Of a stretch of DNA of 23,239 nt, positions 1-8,312 are shown in pieces. Both the position numbers and the translations under genes were made by a program. Numbering within the stretch: the first letter of the stretch is position 1; every line of letters starts with the position of its first letter. This DNA comes from ZC4RG30 sp964396335. GTDB lineage: Bacteria > Pseudomonadota > Gammaproteobacteria > Steroidobacterales > Steroidobacteraceae. The notes under the pieces were generated by a model. That model was given only the letters and a program-made list of their open reading frames with translations, searched no databases and was not told the DNA's origin. The DNA is taken from positions 1 through 23,239 of the forward strand of contig CAYNEX010000033.1 of NCBI GenBank assembly GCA_964396335.1, read 5' to 3'.

Positions 1-1
1 T

Positions 2-619
2 TCAGCCCCAGCCGTAATTGAAACTGATGCTGACGCGCACATCGCGCCCGCTGTTGGCGGCGACCTCGTGCCGCAGCCAGCTTTCGAACAGCAGCAGCGA
101 ACCGGGTTTCGCCGGCATCACGATCCAGGCGCGATTGCGCTCGTCGGCATCGACCTTGCGCGGCGGCGCGCCCATGTAACGGTCGAGCCGCGGATCCTCG
201 AACTTCAGCCCCGGTGCACCGGTCGGCACCCGCACGTAATAGGTGCCGCTGATCGCCGAGAGCGGATGCAGGTGCAGCCCGTGCGAAACGCCCGGTGGCA
301 TGACGTTCACCCAGCAGTCAGTCATGGTCAGGGGCGCGTCGCCGAGGTCGAACTCCAGTTCCTCGGCATAACGCTTCACATGGCGGTCGATGATCCGGCG
401 CAGCGCATCGAAGGTGGGTGACACCCGATGCATGTGGCTGGCCGAAGCGTAGGAAGTGAAACCGCCCGGATAGTTGCGGCGGGACCATTTCTGGCCCGCC
501 ACATCGTCATGGGAAAGCTGCAGGCACTCGCGCAGCAGCCGCGGGTTCAGCGCGGCGGCGCGTGCCGGAGTCAGCGCGGCGGTGTAGACCCGCGTGGGAA
601 AGAAACTGCGGATCGGCAC
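2..619 (-). CDS. 2OG-Fe(II) oxygenase-like protein (TIGR02466 type)
   Basis: The 205-residue protein resembles the small putative 2-oxoglutarate/Fe(II) oxygenase family TIGR02466 (Pfam 2OG-FeII_Oxy_5). Visible signatures are HLH at residues 116-118 followed by SAISGTYYV, then FEDPR (140-144), LLLFESWLRHEV (175-186) with a likely metal-binding His184, and RVSISFNYG with Arg195 as a candidate 2-oxoglutarate contact. There is no signal peptide, so it should be cytoplasmic. The start codon is GTG with a weak ribosome site. It lies 29 bases downstream of the PQQ dehydrogenase on the same strand and is probably cotranscribed with it. Family membership is fairly secure; the substrate is unknown, and no member-specific reaction can be read from the sequence. 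Confidence 0.8.
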   Translation of the reverse strand: MPIRSFFPTRVYTAALTPARAAALNPRLLRECLQLSHDDVAGQKWSRRNYPGGFTSYASASHMHRVSPTFDALRRIIDRHVKRYAEELEFDLGDAPLTMTDCWVNVMPPGVSHGLHLHPLSAISGTYYVRVPTGAPGLKFEDPRLDRYMGAPPRKVDADERNRAWIVMPAKPGSLLLFESWLRHEVAANSGRDVRVSISFNYGWG

Positions 620-648
620 CGCGCGCTCACTCTTGCCTTTGGCCTGTC

Positions 649-2844
649 TTACTGGTGCAGGCCGCTCTCGGCGCCCTGCGCACCGGTTGCCGCGGACGTG
701 CCCGTGGCAAAGGTACCCATGCCGCCAGCCGGCTGCGGCGGCAGCGGAGCGCCACCACCACGCGGACCGCCGAAGCCGCCCGGGCCACCGGGACCACCGA
801 AGCCGCCACGCGGTGCCGGGTTGTCCTTCATGTCATTGGCCAGCTTCACCAGATGCGCGCGGATGGCTTCCGCGTCCTCGTTGCTCAGCGCATTGCGGAA
901 CGACAGCATGCCCGCTTCCGTCAGCGCGCCATCGATCACGATGGTGCGCCAGGCCACATCGCTGTTCAGGTAGGCCGAGTAGCGCAGGTCGGGGAAGCCG
1001 CCCATCTGCCGACCGTTCTCGTGGCAGATGGTGCAGTTCTGGGTGTATTTCTCCTGGCCGCGGGCCAGCAGTGCCTCATCACCGAAGCGGGCCGGCGGGT
1101 TCAGCACCTGCGGCGCCTGCGGCGGCGCAGGCGGCAGCTGCGCGGTCGCACCGAGCTTGAACACCACCAGGCGGCCACCACCGTTGCGGCCGATGCCACC
1201 CACGGCGGCGATGTACTGCTCGCCGTCGACCGCGTAGGTCACGGGACCGGCAACGACACCGACGCCGATGTCCTTGCTCCACACTTTCTCGCCGGTGTCG
1301 GCGCGGAAAGCGATGAAGTTGTTGCCGTTGGCCTGGAATACCAGGTTGCCGGCCGTGGCCAGCACGCCGGCGCCACCGCTGCCCTCGCGCTGCTTCCAGG
1401 CTTCCTTGCGCTTCACCGGGTCCCACGCCAGCAGGTACATGCCGGCATCGGCGCCCAGGTCCGGACGCGCATATTCAGGCTGCTTCGAGGTGTTGATCGA
1501 CAGCAGCTGGTTGCCCATCTTGGCGCCGGCCTCGGCCACCATGCCGTAGGTGGCATAACGCGCCGGCACATACATCAGGCCCGTCTCGGGGCTGAACGCC
1601 TGCGGGCTCCACACATGCGTCTGGAACGGCACGACCCACCAGCCCTTGCCGTTGGTGCCGATGTTGGCTTCCGGGTTCAGGATCGGCTTCCAGTTGTCCT
1701 TCACGTCGAAGCCGGTCAGCCAGTTGGCGCCCGGCACGAACAGGTCGGCCGAGATCACCTTGCCGGTGGCCGCTTCGATCACATAGAACACGCCATTCTT
1801 CGGCGCCTGCATCACCACGTGTGTCTTCTTGCCGTTGATGACCAGGTCGGCCGTGGTCAGCGGCGAGGCGTTGTCGAAGTCGAAGTTGTCCATCGGCACG
1901 GCCTGGTAGTGCCAGCGGAACTTGCCGGTCTTCGCCTCCAGGGCAACGATCGACGCGGTGAACAGGTTGTCGCCGCCGCCCGGCGAGCGCACTTCGGCCG
2001 GCCACGGCGCGCCGTTGCCGGTGCCGAAGATCACCAGGTCGGTCTGCGGGTCATAAAGGATGCCGTCCCACGGCGTGCCGCCGCCGCCGAACTGCCACCA
2101 CTCACCCTTCCAGGTCTTGGCGGCCCATTCCAGCTCCGGCTGCTCGAAGCCATCGGCCGGGTTGCCCGGCACGGCCCACCAATGCCACAGCTTCTTGCCG
2201 GTCTCGGCGTCCCAGGCGGCCATGTAACCGCGCTGGTGGTATTCGGCGCCGGCCTGGCCCATGAACACGATGCCATTGCCGATGCGCGGCGCGCCGGTGA
2301 TCGACAGCGCCTTCTCCGGATCGGTGGTCTGCGCTTCCCAGACCTTCTCGCCGGTCTTGAGATTCACGGCGATCAGGCGGCCATCGAGCGTGCCCCAGAT
2401 GGCCTTGCCATTCCAGTGCGCGGCGCCACGGTTGCTGACATTGCAGCACAGGCTGGTGGCGGCGATTTCACGCGGCACCTGCGGGTCGTACTTCCACAGC
2501 TGCTCGCCGGTCCTGATGTCGAAGCCGTAGGCCTTGCTCCACGGCGTGGTGACGACCATCACGCCATCGACCACCAGCGGCGTGGTCTGGTAACCACCGC
2601 GCTCGGGCATGTCGGCATGCCATGCGACGCCGAGGTTGGCGACGGTGTCGACGTTGATCTGCTTCAGCGGGCTGAAGCGCTGCTCGCTGTGGTCGCCGCC
2701 GTGCGCAGCCCACTGGTCGGTGACCTTGGCTGCCGGATCAGCCGAGGCTTTGCGGCTGGCGTCACTGCCACCCGTGGCAGAGGCACAGGCCACCACCATC
2801 GCGGCAATGCCCGCGCTGGCCACAATCGTCATCAAACGTCGCAT
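649..2844 (-). CDS. PQQ-dependent quinohaemoprotein alcohol dehydrogenase, lipoprotein-like
   Basis: 731 residues, type II quinohaemoprotein dehydrogenase layout: an eight-bladed PQQ propeller (about 45-565) plus a C-terminal cytochrome c domain. It should oxidise alcohols (possibly aldehydes) in the periplasm and pass electrons from PQQ to haem c. Visible features are the vicinal Cys133-Cys134 that stacks on PQQ, metal ligands Glu201 (GAEYHQRGY) and Asn277 (GTGNGAPW), the APKNG motif (347-351), the probable catalytic Asp322, and haem site CTICH (604-608) with Met646 as likely axial ligand. Asp324, two residues after the catalytic Asp, is the pattern of lanthanide-using enzymes; calcium enzymes usually have Ala, Ser or Thr there. 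The N-terminus carries a VVAC lipobox (Cys20), suggesting membrane anchoring. A Gly/Pro-rich tail (about 679-731) follows the cytochrome domain. GGGGGA precedes the ATG. No PQQ synthesis gene is in the window. Confidence 0.93.
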   Translation of the reverse strand: MRRLMTIVASAGIAAMVVACASATGGSDASRKASADPAAKVTDQWAAHGGDHSEQRFSPLKQINVDTVANLGVAWHADMPERGGYQTTPLVVDGVMVVTTPWSKAYGFDIRTGEQLWKYDPQVPREIAATSLCCNVSNRGAAHWNGKAIWGTLDGRLIAVNLKTGEKVWEAQTTDPEKALSITGAPRIGNGIVFMGQAGAEYHQRGYMAAWDAETGKKLWHWWAVPGNPADGFEQPELEWAAKTWKGEWWQFGGGGTPWDGILYDPQTDLVIFGTGNGAPWPAEVRSPGGGDNLFTASIVALEAKTGKFRWHYQAVPMDNFDFDNASPLTTADLVINGKKTHVVMQAPKNGVFYVIEAATGKVISADLFVPGANWLTGFDVKDNWKPILNPEANIGTNGKGWWVVPFQTHVWSPQAFSPETGLMYVPARYATYGMVAEAGAKMGNQLLSINTSKQPEYARPDLGADAGMYLLAWDPVKRKEAWKQREGSGGAGVLATAGNLVFQANGNNFIAFRADTGEKVWSKDIGVGVVAGPVTYAVDGEQYIAAVGGIGRNGGGRLVVFKLGATAQLPPAPPQAPQVLNPPARFGDEALLARGQEKYTQNCTICHENGRQMGGFPDLRYSAYLNSDVAWRTIVIDGALTEAGMLSFRNALSNEDAEAIRAHLVKLANDMKDNPAPRGGFGGPGGPGGFGGPRGGGAPLPPQPAGGMGTFATGTSAATGAQGAESGLHQ

Positions 2845-2911
2845 GGATCCCCCAGGTTCGAACGGTGCAGAACCGGCGAAGAATAGCCGATTCCACTTCC
2901 GTCGGGAGCAA

Positions 2912-2931
2912 CTCCCGGGGACTCCCGGGAG
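2912..2931 (-). terminator. GC-rich hairpin after ccmI (possible terminator)
   Basis: A perfect 8-bp stem, CTCCCGGG with CCCGGGAG, around a 4-base loop lies 11 bases beyond the ccmI stop and upstream of the dehydrogenase start. A competing hairpin (CGGGAG, 3-base loop, CTCCCG) overlaps it. There is no T-run on the transcribed side, so it may be a weak terminator or an mRNA-stabilising structure that separates ccm expression from dehydrogenase expression. Confidence 0.45.
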
Positions 2932-2942
2932 CCAGGAACAGT

Positions 2943-4010
2943 TCAGGGTTTCAACTGTGAGATGCGGATCGCAACGCGATCGGCATTTCCGGCTTTCACG
3001 CGCGTGGTGCCGTAGGGATCTCCGCTACGCGAAACGGCGCTGCCGCCATTGGCGATGCGTGCTTCGATCTCCAGCTCCTGCCCGACTGTGAAACCCGTGC
3101 CCGCGATCATCGCGTCGGTGCTCAGCAGTTCCACGTCCTGCGGGAAGGTGGCATCCAGTCGCCTCGCCGCCAGCGGCGGACCTGGCTGGCCGGGAATGCG
3201 CGCCAGCACGAACAGCGGCGCGCCAGCGGCGGCATTGCCGGCCACGGCCGGATCAAGCGTGATGCGCACTCGCACCGACGCGACCTCGGCAGCCTCACCA
3301 CCCTGCCCGGCTGCGGCGGGCGCCGCTGCAGCGGTGCCTTCGCCGGGGCCGGCCATCAGCGCCATGGCATCGAGGGCGCGGATCTGCTCCTGGATGATGT
3401 CCACCACCTGCTGCGGCGGATCAGCCCGCAACAAGGTCTGGAAACGCTCACGCGCCACCGGGAACTCGTTGCGTTCGGCGGCGGCGAAGGCGCTGTAGAA
3501 CAGGGCCTTCACGGAAGTCGGATCAACTTTCATGGCCTGTTCGAACAGGCGGCCGGCGCGGCCATCAAGGCCGCTGCGGCCGCTGATCACCAGGGCCTCG
3601 GCCAGCCCCATCAAAGCCTCGGCGTTCTGGCCGCCGGCCAGCGTGTCGGCCCGCTGGTAGGCGCGTGCCGCAAGGTCGTGGTAGTTCTCGCGGCCCGGAG
3701 TCTGTGCGATCACGCTGTACGACTTGCCCAGCATCAGCCAGCCGGCCAGGTCATCCGGCTCGCGTTCCAGGCGGCGCGCCAGGCGTCCCACCATGGCTTC
3801 GGGCGAATCCAGTCCGGGTTCCTCCACATGCCAATTGAAGTTGCTCCAGGTGGGATACAGCGCCGCGGCGCCGATCAGGATGACCACACCGGCGATGCCG
3901 GCAGCCCGCCAGGCTTCGGGCGAACCTTCGCGACGACGCAGCAGCGGATACAGCAGCGCGGCCAGCGTGGCCAGCGTCAGGAGACCCGCAATGACGATGA
4001 AGCCACTCAT
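2943..4010 (-). CDS. ccmI: Cytochrome c maturation protein CcmI
   Basis: This 355-residue inner-membrane apocytochrome c chaperone (CcmI/CycH) holds the C-terminus of apocytochromes and delivers them to the CcmF-CcmH haem ligation complex. Two N-terminal membrane helices (about 5-22 and 38-54) flank a short cytoplasmic loop. A TPR-like helical region follows (about 75-210), with repeated pairs such as LAGWLMLGKSY and ARAYQRADTL. After an Ala/Gly-rich linker (about 220-240) comes a beta-rich domain containing PLFVLARIPGQPGPPLAARR, typical of the periplasmic C-terminal domain. The ATG overlaps the ccmH stop by four bases. It is the last gene of the operon. Split ccmH and ccmI genes contrast with the fused CcmH of E. 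coli. Confidence 0.93.
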   Translation of the reverse strand: MSGFIVIAGLLTLATLAALLYPLLRRREGSPEAWRAAGIAGVVILIGAAALYPTWSNFNWHVEEPGLDSPEAMVGRLARRLEREPDDLAGWLMLGKSYSVIAQTPGRENYHDLAARAYQRADTLAGGQNAEALMGLAEALVISGRSGLDGRAGRLFEQAMKVDPTSVKALFYSAFAAAERNEFPVARERFQTLLRADPPQQVVDIIQEQIRALDAMALMAGPGEGTAAAAPAAAGQGGEAAEVASVRVRITLDPAVAGNAAAGAPLFVLARIPGQPGPPLAARRLDATFPQDVELLSTDAMIAGTGFTVGQELEIEARIANGGSAVSRSGDPYGTTRVKAGNADRVAIRISQLKP

Positions 4011-4429
4011 GATGCCGGTGCCTCCTCGTCCGGATCCGAATCATCGGTGGCCAGCAGCTCGCGCCGCTTCGCCACCACGCGCCAGGCGATCAATGCGCCG
4101 CCCAGCAGGAAAATGCCCGGTGCCAGCCACAGCCACACGCTGCGCGGGCGCAGCAGGATCAACTCGCCATAACGATCGACCATGTACTGCTGGATCTCTT
4201 CATCGCTGCGGCCTTCCGCGATCATCGCCCGCACCTGGCGACGGATGTCGACCGCGAACATCGCCGGCGTGTCGGCGACGGTCTCACCCTGGCACTTCAG
4301 GCAGCGCAGCTCCCGGATCAGGTCCAGGTAACGCTGCTGCAGCACCGGATCCTCGAAACCCTCCGGGTCGATGGCCGGCGCGGCGAACGGCAGGCACAGC
4401 AGCAGCACACAGGCGAGCAGGCGCTTCAT
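4007..4429 (-). CDS. ccmH: Cytochrome c maturation thiol oxidoreductase CcmH
   Basis: 140 residues: a signal peptide (about 1-19), the family motif LRCLKCQ with redox Cys43 and Cys46, a three-helix periplasmic domain, one membrane helix (about 99-121) and a short acidic cytoplasmic tail. CcmH keeps apocytochrome CXXCH thiols reduced, working with CcmG, and forms the ligation complex with CcmF and CcmI. I chose the ATG at 4429, although the frame is open further upstream, because it begins the signal peptide and overlaps the ccmG stop by one base (TGATG). The length matches the short form found where ccmI is a separate gene. Confidence 0.95.
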   Translation of the reverse strand: MKRLLACVLLLCLPFAAPAIDPEGFEDPVLQQRYLDLIRELRCLKCQGETVADTPAMFAVDIRRQVRAMIAEGRSDEEIQQYMVDRYGELILLRPRSVWLWLAPGIFLLGGALIAWRVVAKRRELLATDDSDPDEEAPAS

Positions 4430-4956
4430 CACTTCGAGCCCTCGATCTGCGGCAGCCATTTCTCGCGCCAGTGGCGCATGCTCAATGCGCCCACCACGCG
4501 GTCGATGACGATGCCATCGGGATTGATCAGGTAGGTCTCGGGCGCGCCATACACGCCGAAGTCGATGGCGGTGTCGCCCTGGCGGTCGACACCGATGGCG
4601 GTATAGGGATTGCCCAGTTCGCCCAGCCAGCGGCGCGCGTCCTCGTCGACGTCCTTGTAGTTCAGGCCGATGATCACCGCCTTGCCCTCGCGCGCGATGT
4701 CGAGCAGCACCGGATGTTCGGTGTAGCACTCCGGGCACCAGGTGCCCCACACGTTCACCAGCTGCCAGCGGCCCTTGAAGTCGGCGCTGTTCACCGTCTC
4801 GCCGGGACGCATCAGGTCCGGCAACACATATTCCGGCGCGCTCCTGCCGATCAGCGCCGACGGCACCACGGTTTTCTCCGGCGCGCGCTTCAGCGCAATG
4901 CCGAAGATCACCACCAGCACCGCGAAGATCACCAGCGGAATGGCAAAACGGTTCAT
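4429..4956 (-). CDS. ccmG: Thiol:disulfide interchange protein CcmG (DsbE)
   Basis: This 175-residue membrane-tethered thioredoxin-fold protein reduces the CcmH/apocytochrome disulfide in the periplasm. It has an N-terminal anchor helix (about 5-22), the active site WGTWCPEC (Cys74, Cys77), and the CcmG-specific segment GVYGAPETYLINPDG (134-148), which contains the cis-proline region and conserved Glu. Its ATG overlaps the ccmF stop by four bases and its stop overlaps the ccmH start by one, so translation is probably coupled. Electrons would come from DsbD or CcdA, which are not in this window. Confidence 0.96.
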   Translation of the reverse strand: MNRFAIPLVIFAVLVVIFGIALKRAPEKTVVPSALIGRSAPEYVLPDLMRPGETVNSADFKGRWQLVNVWGTWCPECYTEHPVLLDIAREGKAVIIGLNYKDVDEDARRWLGELGNPYTAIGVDRQGDTAIDFGVYGAPETYLINPDGIVIDRVVGALSMRHWREKWLPQIEGSK

Positions 4957-6923
4957 GCCTCAGCCACCTTCAGTGAAGGAGTTGCGACCTTCTGCGCAGC
5001 CTGCTCTTCGACTTCACGCCGCCGGCGGTAACGTTTGTCGAGCGTGGCGATGAAGCCGCCCAGCGCCATCAGCGCCGCGCCCAGCCACATGTAACGCATC
5101 AGCGGCCGCACCTGCAGGCGCAGGCTCCAGGTCCGGTTGCCCAGCTCCTCGCCCAGCGTCGCCAGCAGGTCGCGCCGCCAGCCGACGCCCAGTGCCGCCT
5201 CGGCCAGTGCCTGGCCGCTGACGAAATAATTGCGCCGCTCGGGGAACAGGATGGTTTCGTGCCCGCCTTCCTGCGTGGCCACGACGCGGCCGCGGATCGC
5301 GGCGTAGTTCGGGCCGTCGGCGTCCTCGACGCCCTCGAAGCGGAAGGTGTATTCACCCAGCGTGACTTCCTGTCCCGGCGCCAGCGCCACGTCGCGCTCC
5401 ACCATGGTCGATTCCATCACCGTGATGCCGAGCGTGATGATGCCGAGGCCGATGTGCGCCACCGTCATGCCGAGGATGGCCGGCGACACCGACAGGCCGC
5501 GGCGGATGCGATCCACCGGGTCAAACAGCGAGGAGATGATGATCCACAGGCCCAGCACCACGCCGATCGGCCCCAGCAGCGAACGGTCGCCATACACGCC
5601 GATGATCAGCGCCAGGCCCAGCACCACCGACAACGCCAGTCCGCCCCACAGGCGCTTGCGCGACTCCTGCAGCTGGCCGCGCTTCCAGCGCGCGAAGGTG
5701 CCCACCGACACCAGCGCCATCAGCGGCAGCACCGGCAACAGGAACATCGAATTGAAATACGGCGGGCCCACCGACAGCGTGCCCTGCTTCAGCGCATCGG
5801 CGATCAGTGGCGCCAGCGTGCCGCCGAACACCACCGCGGTGGCCACCACCAGCAGGATGTTGTTGTAGAGCAGGAAGCTCTCGCGCGAGACGAGATCGAA
5901 GCCGGCCGAGGAACGCAGCAGTGGCGCGCGCCATACATACAGCGCCAGCGAACCACCGATCGACAGCACCAGGAAGGCCAGGATGAACAGGCCCCTGCCC
6001 GGGTCCGCCGCGAAGCTGTGCACCGAAGTCAGCACGCCCGAGCGCACCATGAAGGTGGCCAGCAGGCAGAACGAGAAGGTCATGATGGCCAGCAGCAGTG
6101 TCCAGCTCTTGAACAGGCCGCGCTTGTCGGTGACTGCCAGCGAGTGGATCAGCGCCGTGCCCAGCAGCCACGGCATCAGGATGGCGTTTTCCACCGGATC
6201 CCAGGCCCACCAGCCGCCCCAGCCCAGCTCGTAATAGGCCCACCAGCTGCCCACCGCGATGCCCAGCGTCAGGAACGTCCAGGCCACGGTGGTCCAGGGA
6301 CGCGTCCAGCGCGCCCACACCTGGTCGAGCTTGCCCTCGATCATCGCCGCGCAGGCAAAGGCGAAGGCCACCGAGAAGCCGACGTAACCCACGTACAGCA
6401 GCGGCGGATGAATGGTCAGCGCGATGTCCTGCAGCACCGGGTTCAGGTCGATGCCATCGGGCAGCGACGGCTGCATGCGCTCGAACGGATTGGAGGTCGC
6501 CAGCGAGAACAGCAGGAAACCCACACCGAGGACGCCGAGGATGCCGAGCACGCGCGCGATGAAGGACTTCGGCAGCGAGCGCGAGAACAGCGCCACCGCC
6601 AGCGTCCACATCGACAGCACATACACCCAGAACAGCATGCTGCCCTCGTGGTTGCCCCAGGTGGCGGCCACGCGGAAGTAGACCGGCAATGCCGAGTTGG
6701 AATTGGCCGCCACCAGGCGCACCGAGAAGTCATTATGGACGAAGGCGTACACCAGGCAGCCGAAGGCCACCGACAGCAGCACGAACACGCCGATGGCCGC
6801 CGGATACACCGTCTGCATCCAGCGCTGGTTGTTGCGCCAGGCGCCGACCAGGCCGAAATATGCCTGCGCTGCCGCCAGCAGCAACGCGAGGATCATCGCG
6901 TACTGACCGATCTCGGGAATCAT
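4953..6923 (-). CDS. ccmF: Haem lyase subunit CcmF
   Basis: This 656-residue polytopic inner-membrane protein is the core of the cytochrome c haem ligase, moving haem from holo-CcmE to apocytochrome. The WWD haem-binding signature ELGWGGWWAWDPVEN lies at about 232-246. The conserved HPPLLYVGY (172-180) and WGNHEGSMLFW (89-99) segments are present, and about 15 membrane helices can be counted. The periplasmic loop near the C-terminus (about 500-610) precedes a last helix and a basic tail. Length is normal for the family. The ATG has a GGAG about 10 bases upstream and starts 15 bases after the ccmE stop. Confidence 0.97.
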   Translation of the reverse strand: MIPEIGQYAMILALLLAAAQAYFGLVGAWRNNQRWMQTVYPAAIGVFVLLSVAFGCLVYAFVHNDFSVRLVAANSNSALPVYFRVAATWGNHEGSMLFWVYVLSMWTLAVALFSRSLPKSFIARVLGILGVLGVGFLLFSLATSNPFERMQPSLPDGIDLNPVLQDIALTIHPPLLYVGYVGFSVAFAFACAAMIEGKLDQVWARWTRPWTTVAWTFLTLGIAVGSWWAYYELGWGGWWAWDPVENAILMPWLLGTALIHSLAVTDKRGLFKSWTLLLAIMTFSFCLLATFMVRSGVLTSVHSFAADPGRGLFILAFLVLSIGGSLALYVWRAPLLRSSAGFDLVSRESFLLYNNILLVVATAVVFGGTLAPLIADALKQGTLSVGPPYFNSMFLLPVLPLMALVSVGTFARWKRGQLQESRKRLWGGLALSVVLGLALIIGVYGDRSLLGPIGVVLGLWIIISSLFDPVDRIRRGLSVSPAILGMTVAHIGLGIITLGITVMESTMVERDVALAPGQEVTLGEYTFRFEGVEDADGPNYAAIRGRVVATQEGGHETILFPERRNYFVSGQALAEAALGVGWRRDLLATLGEELGNRTWSLRLQVRPLMRYMWLGAALMALGGFIATLDKRYRRRREVEEQAAQKVATPSLKVAEA

Positions 6924-6938
6924 CAGGGGGAAACTCCG

Positions 6939-7394
6939 CTAGTTCGGCGCCGTCGCCGCGTTGTCGAGGCGCGATTCGCCACGGCGCAGCGATTCCTGCA
7001 CGGCCGGCGGCATGTAGTTCTCGTCGTGCTTGGCCAGCACTTCGTCGGCCACGAACACGCCCTGTTCATTCAGGCGGCCGTTGGCGACCACGCCGGAGTT
7101 CTCCTTGAACAGGTCCGGCAGCACACGGTCGTAGACCACGGGCACTTCGGCGGCATAGTCGGTGACCACGAAGCGCACTTCGAGCGACCCGGGCGTGCGC
7201 TGCACGCTGCCGGGCTTCACCATGCCGCCCAGCTGGAAACGCTGTCCCGGCTGGCGGGCACCGGCGGCCACCTCGGCCGGCGGCGTGTAGCCGATGGCGA
7301 AGTTGCTCGAGTAGAACGCCAGCGCCAGCGCAATCGACACGCCCACCACGATGCCCAGCACCATGAACAGGCGGCGCTTCTGCACCGGCGTCAT
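6939..7394 (-). CDS. ccmE: Haem chaperone CcmE
   Basis: 151 residues. CcmE receives haem from the CcmABCD complex, binds it covalently through a histidine and carries it to CcmF. It has an N-terminal signal-anchor (about 8-28), an OB-fold periplasmic domain, and the haem-attachment motif LAKHDENYMP with His123 and Tyr127, followed by the usual flexible tail. The frame is open further upstream, but the ATG at 7394 is preferred because it gives the family-typical MTPVQKRRL start and overlaps the ccmD stop by four bases (ATGA). Confidence 0.96.
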   Translation of the reverse strand: MTPVQKRRLFMVLGIVVGVSIALALAFYSSNFAIGYTPPAEVAAGARQPGQRFQLGGMVKPGSVQRTPGSLEVRFVVTDYAAEVPVVYDRVLPDLFKENSGVVANGRLNEQGVFVADEVLAKHDENYMPPAVQESLRRGESRLDNAATAPN

Positions 7395-7555
7395 GACGAA
7401 TGCTCCTGCATCGCGAGGCGACGGCGGGCTTCCTCGCGGGCGGTGCGCAGCCGGCGGCGTGCGAACCAGACGTTCAGCCACAGCGCGCCAAGCGCGATCA
7501 CATAGGCCGGCCAGACGAACAGGCCATAACCCTTCATGTCGAAAAATTCGCTCAT
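7391..7555 (-). CDS. ccmD: Small membrane protein CcmD
   Basis: 54 residues, MSEFFDMKGYGLFVWPAYVI at the N-terminus, then one membrane helix (about 10-30) and a basic, Arg-rich cytoplasmic tail. That is the standard CcmD pattern. CcmD stabilises the CcmABC complex and is needed for release of holo-CcmE. Its ATG overlaps the ccmC stop by four bases and its TGA overlaps the ccmE ATG by four bases, placing it in the canonical position between ccmC and ccmE. Confidence 0.93.
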   Translation of the reverse strand: MSEFFDMKGYGLFVWPAYVIALGALWLNVWFARRRLRTAREEARRRLAMQEHSS

Positions 7556-8301
7556 CGTGCCTCCGCGCGTGCCAGCTCTTCGCGCAGCCAGGCGCCGCCG
7601 CGCTCACGGTGCAGCACTTCGGCCCGGGCTCGCATCAGGATCAGCGCCAAAAAATAGAAGGTGTAGGCGGCAATCATCACCAGCAGCGGCCACAACATCG
7701 ACCCGGGCATGGCCGGGCCGTCGGCCCGCAGCAGCGTCGGCGCCTGGTGCAGCGAGTTCCACCACTCCACCGAGTAATGCACGATCGGCACGTTGACCAC
7801 ACCGACAATCGCCAGCACGGCGCTGGTGCGGTCGGCCCGGTCACGATCCTCGATCGCCCCGCGCAGGGCGATGTAACCCAGGAAGAAGAACAGCACGAAC
7901 AGCTGCGACACCAGCCGCGGATCCCAGGTCCACCAGGTGCCCCAGGTGGGTTCGCCCCAGATCATGCCGGTGACCAGCGAGACCACGGTGAAGCTGGCGC
8001 CGGCCGGCGCGCAGGCGGCTGCCACAGCGTGCGCCACCTTGATGCGCCAGATCAGACCCACCGCGGCGGCCAGCGCCATCGTCGTGTAGGTCATCAGTGC
8101 CAGGTACGAGGACGGCACGTGCACGTAGATGATGCGGTAGACCTCGCTCTGGTAGTAATCCACCGGCGCGGTCACCAGGCCGCCGTACAGCCCGACCAGC
8201 AGCAGGATCGTCGCGGCGCCCAGGAACCACGGCGCCCACCTGCCGGCGAAGCGGTAGAAGTAAGGCGGCGATCCGAAGCGATGGAACCAGGTCCAGGTCA
8301 T
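7552..8301 (-). CDS. ccmC: Haem-handling membrane protein CcmC
   Basis: This 249-residue inner-membrane protein has six helices and loads haem onto CcmE. The tryptophan-rich WWD signature is present as WGTWWTWDPR (about 120-129). The likely haem-ligand histidines are His61 (YVHVPSSY) and His185 (WWNSLHQ). The frame is open well upstream into ccmB, but the ATG at 8301 gives the family length, starts with MTWTWFHRFGSP and has AAAGG just before it. It lies 11 bases after the ccmB stop. Confidence 0.96.
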   Translation of the reverse strand: MTWTWFHRFGSPPYFYRFAGRWAPWFLGAATILLLVGLYGGLVTAPVDYYQSEVYRIIYVHVPSSYLALMTYTTMALAAAVGLIWRIKVAHAVAAACAPAGASFTVVSLVTGMIWGEPTWGTWWTWDPRLVSQLFVLFFFLGYIALRGAIEDRDRADRTSAVLAIVGVVNVPIVHYSVEWWNSLHQAPTLLRADGPAMPGSMLWPLLVMIAAYTFYFLALILMRARAEVLHRERGGAWLREELARAEAR

Positions 8302-8312
8302 AACCTTTGATT

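Noticed and set aside
562..2886. A 774-codon plus-strand open frame opposite the dehydrogenase
   Set aside because: It is antisense to a clear enzyme gene. Its translation is Arg/His/Ala/Gly-rich without domains, as expected from the opposite strand of high-GC coding DNA.
5259..7505. A 748-codon plus-strand open frame opposite ccmF and ccmE
   Set aside because: The composition is low-complexity Arg/His/Gln, with no motif and no sensible start context. The minus strand encodes intact ccm genes.
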